In this document: positions 46,679-57,427 of the stretch, piece after piece
How positions within the stretch are numbered: position 1 is the first letter of the stretch
Layout of the letters: every line of letters begins with the position of its first letter
Assembly (NCBI GenBank): GCA_025093555.1
Contig: JAIWNF010000018.1
Location: 744,001-808,000, forward strand
Length of the DNA: 64,000 nucleotides
Reading direction: 5' to 3'
From: Circinella umbellata
Taxonomy: Eukaryota; Mucoromycota; Mucoromycetes; Mucorales; Lichtheimiaceae
Program-made: the position numbers and the translations under genes
Notes under the pieces: model-generated
Seen by the model: the letters and a program-made list of their open reading frames with translations, nothing else
Database searches by the model: none
Told to the model about the DNA's origin: nothing

Positions 46679-48285
46679 TTAAAATACTATATAATATTCT
46701 TCTTTTGAAAATAATCTAATATCTTTATTATCAAAGATTTTCCATTTCACATAGAAAATATATTTTTTATCATCTCCTATTTTATGGTTTATAATACGTT
46801 CTACTTCAAATATACTATCTTCTTTATTTAAATCTCTTATTTCATATATTATACTAATATCTTTTGTACTTCTAGATTTCCTTTTTCTTTTTTTAGTTAT
46901 ATTTTTATATTGGGGAAAATCTATGTCATTTTCTAAATTTTTATCTATATTTTCATTTTCTTCATTATTTTCATCAACTATTATTTCAGTATTATTATTA
47001 TTTTTATTAATATCATTTATATCTAATTTTAGTAAATCTTTTTGTAAATTATTTAATCTTTTTAATTTATCTAATTGCTCAATTTCATTAGTATATACAA
47101 TATCAATTAATCTTTTTTTCATTTGGAAATTCAAAGTTTTCGTTAATCCATAATTTATGACATTCTTGTATAATTATATTAAATTTTTCACTAAATTTTT
47201 GTATATTTTTTAATAAAAATGCAACTTTTAATTGTAAATTAACATATTTTATATCATCTGCTTTTAACATTGAATTATTATTACTAAATCTTTTATATTT
47301 ATGATGCAATTCTGAAAACTGATTTTCAATAATTGATCTAAATGAACCAAAAACCTTATTATAGTACTCTTCTTGTTTATTTAAATTTATTCCAGTTTCT
47401 TTTCTAATTGGGTAAAAAAAGTTACCATCTGATATTTTAATATTTTTTTCTTTACAAAAGTTTTCTAATTGTTTAATAAATAATGTGTATCTTCCATCTA
47501 TAGCCATACAATCTTCTTTATTTATATCATTATATAATTTCATATTTAGAAACATTCCACCATCGGAACTTCTATCACATAATTCACTTTCAGATACTTT
47601 TATAATCATTTCATTTATATCACTTAATACTTGGGTTCCTATACTTGATTTTTTTTAATTAATAACTCCATTTTTTTTTGTATATCAATATCAGGTTTAT
47701 CATATTCCAATGTACTATCATGTCCATCAAGAATTAATGTTATATTTTTAAAATGAATAGGATTTTTTATTAATGATGATAAAACTCTTACTTTTATATT
47801 AGTAAACATATTTTTTAAACAATAATTTACAAATGCATTTAATTCTGTATAATTTGTAATCCAAAATTTTTTATATACTGCATAAAAACTAGAATATGGT
47901 AAATATTTTTCAATTTCTTTTGATGTAATACCAGATACAAGATGATATAATATCATTAAACCTTTTTCAATTTCTAAATATGGACCAGGGTATTCCCTAT
48001 GTGCATATAATATACTTAAAAAGAAAAAAACAGATATTTATCCTAATTATTATATAATTCTTTTTTTATATCATTTATATTTTTAATATTTTTAATTTTA
48101 GTACGATGTTTGTATTTACTATTTATTTTTTTCCAATCTTTTAATAAAAACTGCCATTCATTTAATACTAATTTATTAATTTCTATTTTTAAATCTTTCT
48201 TATATTCTTTAATATCTTCATCATTACTATCAATATATTCTTGCATAATATCATCATCATCATTTATATTTGTCATATTAACCAT
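46679..48285 (-). pseudogene. frameshifted Harbinger-like (DDE_4) transposase with C-terminal chromodomain-like segment
   Basis: Reading on the minus strand: an acidic N-terminus (48043-48285, MVNMTNINDDDDIMQEYIDS); YPGPYLEIEKGLMILYHLVS to LILDGHDSTLEYDKPD (47639-48000), with the first catalytic Asp; SSDGGMFLNMKLYN, DCMAIDGRYTLFI and VFGSFRSIIENQFSELHHKY (47103-47609), with the later Asp and Glu; then a Lys/Asn-rich linker and EVERIINHKIGDDKKYIFYV...KWKIFDN (46679-47134), a chromodomain-like end. The frame changes at A-runs near 47645 and 47118, and also before 48000. The DNA is much more AT-rich than the host genes. Similar chromodomain-less DDE_4 proteins are abundant in arbuscular mycorrhizal fungi. 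Element ends were not resolved. Confidence 0.75.
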
Positions 48286-48488
48286 AAAGCATAATTATTT
48301 TATTTATTTAGAATTATTCAATTCTTAAATTAAAAATATGTAAATATGACAACAACGAAAAAAAATTATCACCATGACAATTAATACTTTATATTACTTT
48401 TATTTTTTTACTAATATTTTTATCAAATAATAAATCTATTATGTATTAAACCTTTAATTATTAATAAAATTTGTTTAATTCCCTTAGT

Positions 48489-48645
48489 GGTACCCAAAAA
48501 AAATGAGCTGTTTGTTTTTCGGGTACCGCTCTCATGTAAGCGTACCTCTATCAGTATCATGTCAAATTTAAGCCAATGACAGGCCTGTTTTTTTTAGGTA
48601 CCACCATTCTGCTCATTTTTTTTTTCAGGTACCAATAAAAAAAGG
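48489..48645. repeat. GGTACC-bounded foldback sequence
   Basis: GGTACCC-A8-TGAGC with a following CGGGTACC at about 48489-48530 is mirrored by GGTACCACC..GCTCA-T10-CAGGTACC at about 48597-48636. Extra GGTACT/GGTACC copies follow to 48655. An imperfect inverted repeat of about 150 bp; a MITE-like origin is possible. It lies just upstream of the split pseudogene. Confidence 0.45.
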
Positions 48646-48698
48646 TACTGGTACCAGTAACCATGGATACTGAATCAGTACTTCTTTTCCTTCTCAAA

Positions 48699-49705
48699 AT
48701 GTCACAGCAAGTTATTGGTATGATTTCAAACTTTTTGAAAATCACAGTAGACATAACATTATTGTTTCTAACTTATGAATTATAGATCCTGAACTTTTAT
48801 TATTTGCCCTGGATCCAAAGTATCCACCAGGAAGCGACTTGATTTCGAAGTTGGTTTTGCACAATCCCAATGTGGTTGAAATGATTACAACTACTTTGAT
48901 AGGTAAGAAATGGTCAATAATTCTTACACATACAAATGCTGACTAGTTTTGGTGTAGGTCCAAACGCTGCTTCATTGTATGTACCAAGACTAACAGAGTG
49001 GGCTGATGGTTCGAAATCTGATATTGTTTATGCTGCCAACCTATCGTCTACAAGTTTGCCACCAATACTGATTGAAGTTTAAGATACAATTACAGCAGAA
49101 TTCGTTGACCGTGGGAATCAATCCATGATAATAAAATGTAGAACATTTTATTAATAAAACATATATAATCACTTAAGGTTAAATGGAAAAAATAGTTTAA
49201 GGGAAAAAAATAAATTTATTTATTTTTCTCTTAGTTTATTTTTAAAAAAGGTTTTTGATTAATATGATACATATTTATCAATATGATCAATAAAAAATAA
49301 AAGTGGTGGAATGGTAATGAGCATATCCCTTCTAACTTGAGGACAAAGGACGATAAGTTCTTAATAGGGGGTATCAATAATATCAAATTAATTTACTGTT
49401 TACAGTAAAATTAATTGTTATTGATTACTCCCTCATCTTATTAACTATTCGCTATCAGTAAAGAAACGCTTTAAAGCGAAACCATTTGTTATTGTATCTG
49501 GGATATATGTTACACCTACCAAGATCAGTTTGGATTTTGAACCAACAACTTTTGAGTTTGCAAAAGAAATCCTCAGCGAATTTTAGGCTGAGAAATGTTA
49601 CATCTTGGATAAAAACACCATTGTGGAAACCTCCAAACCAACTCCCCTGCCAGTAATGATGGCATTAGCCTATTTTTTTCCCTCTCAAAATCTATCCTTA
49701 TTACA
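48699..49705 (+). pseudogene. split pseudogene of an unknown (probably transposon-linked) family
   Basis: Exons 48699-48717, 48786-48902 and 48958 onward join in phase: MSQQVID, ELLLFALDPKYPPGSDLISK, VEMITTTLIGPNAASLYVPR and WADGSKSDIVYAANLSS. The third exon hits TAA at 49080-49082, yet the frame continues with protein-like DTITAEFVDR. After about 320 bp of unrelated AT-rich DNA, coding character resumes at 49441 (FKAKPFVIVSGIYVTPTKIS), hits another stop, and reaches MMALAYFFPSQNLSLLQ near 49705, where the 21-bp minisatellite starts. I do not know the function. It is best read as an inactivated gene interrupted by an insertion. Confidence 0.6.
49365..49435. repeat. hairpin-forming inverted repeat
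   Basis: GGGGGTATCAATAA...AATTAATTTACTGT is mirrored by ACAGTAAAATTAAT...TTATTGATTACTCCC around a very short loop near 49404. It lies inside the segment interrupting the pseudogene and may be an end of the inserted sequence. Confidence 0.45.
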
Positions 49706-49727
49706 GGATTTTTCAGAAGAAGTTGAC

Positions 49728-50160
49728 CATGGTGTTTTTGATTTCAAGGATGACGTTTTTGATTCCATGGATGTTCTTTTTATAATCGCAGATGGTGTTT
49801 TTTATATTCACAGATGTTATTTTTGAATTCAAGGATGGTGTTTTTGATTTCAAGGATGACGTTTTTTAAATCATGGATGCTATTTTTGAATTCAAGGATG
49901 GTGTTTTTGATTTCAAGGATGGTGTTTTTGATTTCAAGGATGAAGTTTTTTAAATCATGAATGCTAATTTTGAATTCATGGATGACGTTTTATTAATCAT
50001 GGATGGTGTTTTTTTATTTCGAGGTAAACGTTTTTTATATTCAAGGATAATATTTTTTTTTTCATAGGTAATATTTTTATATTCAAGTTCAAGGTTAAAT
50101 ATTTCGAGTTCGACGTTTTTATTTTCGCGGATCGTATGTTTTTATTCACATTCTACGTCA
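49728..50160 (+). repeat. minisatellite, 21-bp unit
   Basis: At least 14 recognisable copies of GATGGTGTTTTTGATTTCAAG and variants (GATGACGTTTTTTAAATCATG, GATGCTATTTTTGAATTCAAG) in direct orientation to about 50026, degrading to about 50160. Several units are 22 bp, so any coding frame breaks. The array follows the end of the split pseudogene directly. Confidence 0.8.
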
Positions 50161-50183
50161 TCAATTTCCGCACTAAACTTTTT

Positions 50184-50440
50184 TTATTTCATGTTTGGTA
50201 ATGGGAATATTCGCTCTCAGCCTTTTTTATTTCATGCTTGGTAGCGGAATATTCATAGTTGGTAGTGGAATATTCGCACTAAACCTTTTTTATTTCATGG
50301 TTGGTAGTGGAATATTCGCACTAAACTTTTTTTATTTCATGTATGGTAGTGGAATATTCGCTCTCAAAGTTTTTTATTTCATGCTTGGTACTGGAATAAT
50401 CGCACTAAGCTTTTTTTTATTTCATGTTTGGTTACTGAAT
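50184..50440 (+). repeat. minisatellite, 42-bp unit
   Basis: About six diverged copies of a 42-bp unit containing GGTAGTGGAATATTCGCAC and TTTTTTATTTCATG. As the unit is a multiple of three the frame stays open and would give a repeated hydrophobic peptide (SGIFALNLFYFM), but no start or gene context supports translation. Confidence 0.75.
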
Positions 50441-51252
50441 ATTCACTGATGTGATATTTAATTATCATCACTTATAATATTTTTATTTTTATATATAATC
50501 TTCATTATATATAGTCTCTACAACATATAGCAATGATCCATATAAAAAAAATAAGCATTCATATTGAGCAGTAAAATAAGCATGCATAGCTGAAAGGGGT
50601 TATTTAGCCACAGCAAAAAAAAAATACAAATGGGTTCTTTTCCCACCTTATTCTTTCCTCTTTTGATAAAAAAAATACAAACATTTATTTCAATCTAACA
50701 ATTGTAGAAACTATCATAAGATCTAAGATTATATGTCTTTTTTTTGTGAGATATGTTTATCTTGTGAAAGAGGAAAAAAAAACGGAAGGACCAAATAGAG
50801 TTGAGTAGTATAAGGTTGGAGGAAACAAAACGGTAATTGTGTTCAAGAAACATGAATATATTCATCATGGAGGAGAGGGACACTGACAATATAAGAAAAG
50901 GAAAGCATTCTATTCAAAGTGATTTATGTACCTGAAGGAACGGAAACGTCATGGTTAGAACAAAAAAAAAATACAAAAAGAAATAAAACTAACAGTTGCT
51001 GAAACTTTCAAGACACGCTTTACTTTTGTAATCTATATAACGACCATTTCAGCTAGCAATGTAGTTGACAATCGTACATCAATATTGAACACAATGAACG
51101 TCAATCTATACTATCCTAAAAACAATGTTACAAAAAAAAGAACCAAAGAACAGACAAGCAGCTACTTGTTTTCCAACTCACCAAACAAAGCTATTTTTAA
51201 AAGTTAAAAAAAGACTTTACTTTTGCAGCAAGCTATAATATGTTTTCTACGC
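50441..51252. other. AT-rich gap with no gene seen
   Basis: Spacer between the minisatellites and the long inverted repeat. No protein-like frame or repeat boundary is visible. The left limit of the inverted repeat cannot be set here because the matching right arm runs off the window. Confidence 0.5.
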
Positions 51253-52454
51253 CTAATATTATTAATAGAACAGCACATATTATCGAAGAAACACACGGAT
51301 GAAGGGTTAAAGAGTGAATCAGGTATTACAACTATGAATTGGATTCCACGTAGTGTTGTTGTTATGGCTAGCATATTATTATTATCATCATCAATAAAGT
51401 ATATACATAAATTCTTTTGGATAATCGACTCTATCTTATTGGACGTTCTCGAGTATGTTGTTATCGATACGAGGATGGTTTCCATCCCTCATAATCATGT
51501 TAGCTCAAAATCCTTGATCAGTATACTAGATATATGTCCCATCCAATAATATACTCAATCCCTTCTGAACAAATACTTCGTAATATATATCTATATTCTC
51601 CCGTTAATATTATAAGTAGTACCATATATTTGAGGCTGTCCAGTTTATCTCAAGAAAATACTCGCGTATATTAAAGTATTATATATTGTTGCGGTAATAT
51701 TCATTTTTATCCGACAGAATATAGGGTTCTGCTGATGTGGATTTAGCATTATTATCTCATCCGAAAGTTTAGATGCAAATGGATATATTTATCATTCAAT
51801 CCGACTATCCAAGATCCAATAGATTCAAAGTGGTAATGTGTCAACGAGGCTACTTATAAAACATAAAATATTGCATAAAAAAGTATGCCGTGCTCATAAT
51901 TATTTTCAGGTAGCAAGTCAATAAATGTGATTATATTATTGTATTCACTTAAAGATTCAACAAACTTTTAAATCTATGCTTTTCAAATGATCTAATCCCA
52001 AAATGTCGAAATGTTATTACTCGTCCAGTTCTTATATCTTTTATACCATATTATTCCTAGCATTATTTATGCTACAACGTTCCTATATTATTTCATAACA
52101 ATAATGATATTTTGACCGTTCCCGTAATAAATAATAGCAAATACCATTGTTCAAAAAAAAACCAATCCAAATAATAATTTATTACTATTACCGTAATGAT
52201 ATGTATAACATAGTTAACAGCCCCAATAACCTCTTTATTCCATACTATCCAAATATCCATTATCCAAACCCAAGTATACGAAGCGTAATATCAATCCATA
52301 TCCAGAACACGTTTTCCAATCAATATTGTTTCCAGTGTTTTTGGCACAAGTTATATAATCTACCAGTAGAAAAATAAAATAAGATACCAATATCAACAGC
52401 AAACAAAAACATAGTAGTGTTATAACTTGGAAGAAGAGGTGCGTGTGTGTGTAT
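51253..52454 (+). repeat. left arm of a long inverted repeat (about 1.2 kb)
   Basis: Base-by-base comparison shows that this segment is repeated in reverse complement at 62784-64000. Shared landmarks include the segment encoding MNWIPRSVVVMASILLLSSS at 51333 onward and the one encoding NSPNNLFIPYYPNIHYPNP at 52220 onward. Small indels and substitutions separate the arms; I estimate roughly 90% identity or better by eye, lower in the 51840-52000 part. The frames inside it do not resemble known proteins. Confidence 0.85.
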
Positions 52455-53933
52455 TAGAGTATTGTTTAATCTTGTGTGCATTATTCATTCTTATCCGATA
52501 GAGCACAACGTTCTGCTAATCAATGATCGTAAAAAAGAATATGTGAAGCTCATATGAATGTGTTTATACAAACCTAGTGCTTTTCACGGATCATATACAG
52601 ATACAGATACAGATGAGGGTGGTTGGATGATAATATGTGTATCAGTAATTTTTTTTTGGCAGAAATACAGTTGAAGTAGGAAGAGTCAATGTATTCTAAT
52701 GAATCAAACAAAATAAAAGTAACCAATAATAACTTTTCGTTTAGCAATTAAAAAACACTATTTTATAATGTAACAATTCTCATAGTAGTTGATTTGTCCT
52801 TTTGTATAAAGGTATAATATAGAGATTTGTTCAGAATAAATATTATACTTAAACCAATTGAAAAAGAGAAAAAAAGTAACGTGTTTCAATGAACAATTGC
52901 AATTGAAGAAAAGATGAACGGGAATTTTATTATAAATATAAGAACACAATGGGTAATGTATCAACCAATTGAGACCGATTTACGAATAGAGAGTTATATA
53001 TATATAAATATATATTAAAAAGAACAAGGGAAAAAAGTAATAATGGCTCATAAAAATATTTTGGGGAATAATTATAGCTACTATGTATTAAAAAGCCGAA
53101 CATATATACAAGGAGAAATTCTTTTCTGTTTGCGTTCCTCTTTATTCTTATTTATATTTTACTCATCTTCATATACATCCGAAAGACTTATACTTCTACT
53201 TGAACCACCGATCCGAATAATGTACTTCGAAAGATCACTTGATACTAAACGATTACATTGCTACGTCATAAATATAGCTGCACACGAAAAACAACGTTCA
53301 CTTAAGACAGAACTTTAAACTTTGTATTATGAAAAAAATATATGCTCCATTTCGCACAACTACGTTCTTTCTTTTTTGGATAGAAAATAAACGATTAGAG
53401 ATGGATTTATTGCCTTTGGTAAGTCTTTTATATTATTAATGTACCCTTCATACCTTCTTTCACACGAACAGATAGACATATACGATAACTGTGATAACTT
53501 TCTGCCACTCAACAATTACAACATTCATCGGTAAAACCCAGAAAGATAAGTTAAGCTTAGAGAGGCCAAGAAAGGCTTAAAAAGGTTAAAAAGGTCAGAA
53601 AGCTACCTCTTATTCCTACAAATATATGGAAATCCTTTTTTGGCCTTTCCAAACAAATAGGGAACTTTTCTAGGATTACAAAGCTACTAGTGATATATGG
53701 CCATTTTGCGCGTCTATTTTATCCATCATTCACCAGAAACACAATAATAGCAATATAAACCCTTTAAAAGAGAGTCATAATAAACATTGATAAAAAAAAA
53801 GAGGTATGAAATACTAAATTCATTTTCAATATACATTTCGTGCTTCATTTATTTTAATTTTGTTTGTTACTAAAGGTAACCGACATTCTTGTTGTTTCAA
53901 ACTTAACCTACTATTCGCTTTTATGGTCCTAAT
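52455..53933. other. spacer between inverted-repeat arm and Plavaka element, with purine-rich subterminal repeats
   Basis: Mostly AT-rich. The frame at 53043-53318 has no recognisable features. At 53560-53610 short motifs repeat (AGAAAGGCTTAAAAAGG, TTAAAAAGGTCAGAAAG). Similar motifs in opposite orientation occur at 62377-62470 (TTTCTAATCCTTTCTATC), as expected for subterminal repeats of a CACTA/Plavaka-type transposon. The ends of that transposon therefore probably lie near 53.5 kb and 62.5 kb. Confidence 0.4.
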
Positions 53934-56900
53934 CTACTCATCACTCCAATGTTCACCTAAAGCACGCAAAACACTCCAACCACCATCAGAGCTACTTTGG
54001 CGTGTTTCCCTCCGTATCATGTCTTGTACTTGAGACCAATTGACTCGGCGTGAGCTTCGTGTATTATCATCAACTAATTGGTCGAATATAGTTTTATAAA
54101 ATGATGTTTCACCAAAATCTCTCGCAGTTTCTTTTTCCAAATATAAAGGACATTGAGAAAACTTGGTCAATTTGTACAACAACTAATCATAGTATTGGAC
54201 AATGAATCTCAGTAATCTATTTTAAAACGTTAAATCATATACAACACAACTTACGGCGACATAGATGAGAACAATTAGCTGCTTGGGAGTTGGAGCTGGA
54301 ATCTCTTGTATGCGGCGGCCAGTGTGACGACCATCATTAAGGTAAACATATTTCATGCAATCTACCAACATAGTATTTTGTAAAAGGGCACCTGTTGATA
54401 GATAGTTTTCTCTCGCAAACCTATCAAATTAATTCAATCAGTAATAATCAGCATATCGGCTTAATTATACTAACATTTTTTATAATGAGCGCTGAAAGAA
54501 ACATACCGTGATTCTTCTGCTAGATACTCGAATCTTTTTGCCTTACTTCGCCGGATTTCTTCTGTTGGAAATATGTCCACAGGAGGTTCATACTTCTCAT
54601 GAAGCCATTTTTGAACTTGTTGGTGTAACGTTGTTCTGCGTTCTTTTATATGTTTTGAGTACTATAGAAGAAAAAATATACTTAACTTACGTGATAAAAT
54701 AAAATAAATTATGAACCAAGAACCACCCATAATCATCCATACCAGCTGCACAGTTTCCGGGGTCACTGTGGCGAAGTCACTTTTTACATTGTGCAATCTT
54801 TTTAATAGATCCAAGCAAGATGCCCGTGCACCGTTTCCCCGTGGCCATGGATGTATAAAGTATGTGCTGGCGACGCTGCATCGTAAAACGCTTCTGATCT
54901 ACCAGGAACATCATCTATTTTAAGTTCACTATGGTGTATTTCACTTATAACCGCCAGGATTTTACCTTAGATTTAGAGAGCTTCAGAGACATGCAAACTA
55001 AATATTTTGATTTTTTAATCGATAACATATATTCTTATGTATATTTAAAACATTTATTATGGATTAGCTTCCCACAAAAAAAAGTTATGATGAAGCTGAA
55101 GGTCGTCAAAGTTGATCGGTGAAGCTCAAATTTAGCAGAGAGAGAAGAAAATTGAAACAATTGGTGTATATATCTCCGCTATGTTACACAAAACTTCTAA
55201 GTAGAAACATGTAATTCCAATGTGCAGCTACAAGCACTGTGTGGGTTAGTATATTTATCTAACAAAGATGAAATGATTAATTGGGGAATATATATCTAAT
55301 ATACTGAAAATTTCAATAAAAAAAGAGAAAGGGGCATTATAATTGGAACAGCAGATAAGCAATATATCTGCTATTTTAAAAGTGAGTACCATAAAACTAA
55401 TTTTGAGAGAATCTAGGCTTTTTTTGTTGGTTTAATCATCATGCTCCATGAAGTTTTAAAAAGAAACGGAAAATGAAGTAATTGCAGATACAAGATTATA
55501 ATAATTGTTGTGTACGTAGAACATTACTACATAGTAACCTTATAGCCTGTTGTCCGCAACCAGAAAACAGCTCTTTGTAAAACTGCAGAAGATGTAAGTC
55601 ATATCTTTGAACTCTATAAAAAATACTAGTGCAAATGCAGCTGGATTAAAAGATACTACTGAAGCAGCAAAACGAACAATACAAGTTAACAGTGGTTATT
55701 TATTTTAGGCTTTCAGACAATATTTGGATGGTTTTTTCTTAGCCTTTCCCCCATCAATTAAATCTAACCGTAGTTCAAGGCTTTTTTTTATAGTTTCTTA
55801 AAATGCATATTTACAAAGCATTTCAATTAATGAAGCAGCTGATTTAGTTAAAAACATTTCCTCTAGGAAATATAGTTCATATCGCCATATTAGCATCACT
55901 GATCAGACACAATAAGCATAATATCTACTATATATAGTAGCGGTGTTCTAAATGACAAAATTGAAACAATTTCTCAATTTTGGCGGTTATAAGTGAAATA
56001 CACCATATAATATGTATAAGTTCACTATAATATGTATAAGTTATATAATTATTTTATGTTGATTAGCACTTGAAAAATGTATTACAGGTAGCACCTGTAA
56101 TTGTTTTTTATTTACATTGTCATAGGTTGATGTTTTTCTTGAGCACCACTAGTTATAAATTTAGTATTTATTTATCGTAAAGTAATTAGTAACATGCATT
56201 TGGTATTAGATAAAAAAAACTTACTGATTATTAATACTTTCAAAGTCATCTTGTTTTATTTAACAAATTACAAGCAGTTAATCATCGTTTCACGAAAAAA
56301 ATAGGAACCATCAAAAGGGTATTCTATTACATCCTACTTACCTGAATCTCCATCCTGTTCATCGTCGTCGAGATTATCACTATTACGGGAACCTGGTCCG
56401 ATATTCATTTTATTTCTTTTGGCTAACATGCGATCCAATACACCATTTGCAAGTAATTCTTGAAATAGCATTTAGATTTCACTTTCCCGTTCATTTGGTT
56501 CATCTGGCAGATCTTGTTCTTCAAAGTCTTCATCAGTTTCTCCTAAAAAAAAGAAAAAAAATACAAATTAAGTTTAGTAACTCATATTCCGGAATATCCA
56601 TACCTGGTGTGTGGTCTTGAAACTCTTGTAAATCAAGGTTAAATTCTTCATCATCATCTGAATCTATTTATTAATAAAAATCTTTAAAGGTCAGTTTTTT
56701 TTAGATAAGTAAAAACAGTAAAATATAAATAAATCAAATGCACCAACCAGATGCATTATCAGGATCTGTGCAATCTGTATCTTCATCTAAACATATTAGA
56801 ATAAATTAGTTCCAATATGAATGCTTTACAAGGGTTGCTCTTACGATTTTTATGACTAAATACCATGTATTTGTTTATGTGTACTTATTTCCTGAACATT

Positions 56901-57044
56901 ATTTGTCTGATTGTCATTTATACAAGTATTATTTTTGCTGCGCTCCATTTGCTGTTTGAATGCCATTTGTCAAGTTAAAATTGTGTTCTTTTTAGCTAAT
57001 GGGTTATGTGGATTTTGACGAGTTATTTTTGGTTGAGAAGGCAT
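53934..57044 (-). pseudogene. acidic partner gene of the Plavaka-type transposon, eight exons, inactivated
   Basis: Exons 56864-57044, 56748-56786, 56604-56663, 56342-56542, about 54743-54914, 54507-54661, 54255-54420 and 53934-54182 join in compatible phases except for one net frameshift in the fifth. The product starts MPSQPKITRQNPHNPLAKKN, passes acidic segments (DEDTDCTDPDNAS, SDDDEEFNLDLQEFQDH, ETDEDFEEQDLPDEPNERES), then GRSEAFYDAASPAHTLYIH, and ends RRVNWSQVQDMIRRETRQSS...LGEHWSDE. In-frame TGA (codon 25) and TAA (fourth exon, before MLFQELLANGVLDRML) break it. No catalytic domain is recognised. Position and shared fate suggest an element-encoded helper. The fourth intron contains a TA-flanked insertion (54932-56005). 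Confidence 0.6.
54932..56005. mobile_element. 1.07-kb TA-flanked TIR element inside an intron of the partner gene
   Basis: A perfect 25-bp terminal inverted repeat starts TGGTGTATTTCACTTATAAC and ends at CCGCCA; the mirrored copy ends at 56005. TA flanks both sides (54930-54931, 56006-56007). Internal frames are short, so no transposase is evident. The left end lies 16 bp upstream of the splice acceptor of the fifth exon (54914). Beside the right end an ATAATATGTATAAGTT unit is duplicated in tandem. Confidence 0.75.
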
Positions 57045-57427
57045 GTCTTTGATTGTTGTTGATTTTCTCTGTTGCTCTTGTAATTGTTTATCTTTTGGTG
57101 GATGAGGTACATATTATTATTTTTGGTTAACTTTGATGTATTACTTATTTTTTTGTGTAATTGCAACCGTTTAGCTAAGGGTAAACAGTGATTATTTTTA
57201 GAATTACAGTCTTTATGAATATAACAGAACATCAACACCTACCAAGAGACAAAGGGTTTACATTTTCAAGTGGATCTAACGGCTGTTCCGCAGTCTCTGT
57301 TCCCTTTCTCTTTGGTGGCATGGTAGTTATATTAAAAAAAAATAGGGAGAAAAAAGAGTTTGAAAGAGTAACTCAGCTCAAAAATCGCTTTATTGTCTTT
57401 GTTCCTTTTTTCTTGCCTCTGTCAAAA

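Noticed and set aside
48557..48754. 65-codon minus-strand frame
   Set aside because: Antisense shadow of the foldback repeat and the first exon of the plus-strand pseudogene.
51333..52377. Frames conserved between the two inverted-repeat arms (about 51333-51549 and 52147-52377)
   Set aside because: Conserved only because the DNA is duplicated; indels between the arms break neighbouring frames and composition is AT-driven.
53043..53318. 91-codon frame with an ATG start
   Set aside because: No recognisable motif, hydrophobic AT-driven composition, and located in the presumed transposon flank.
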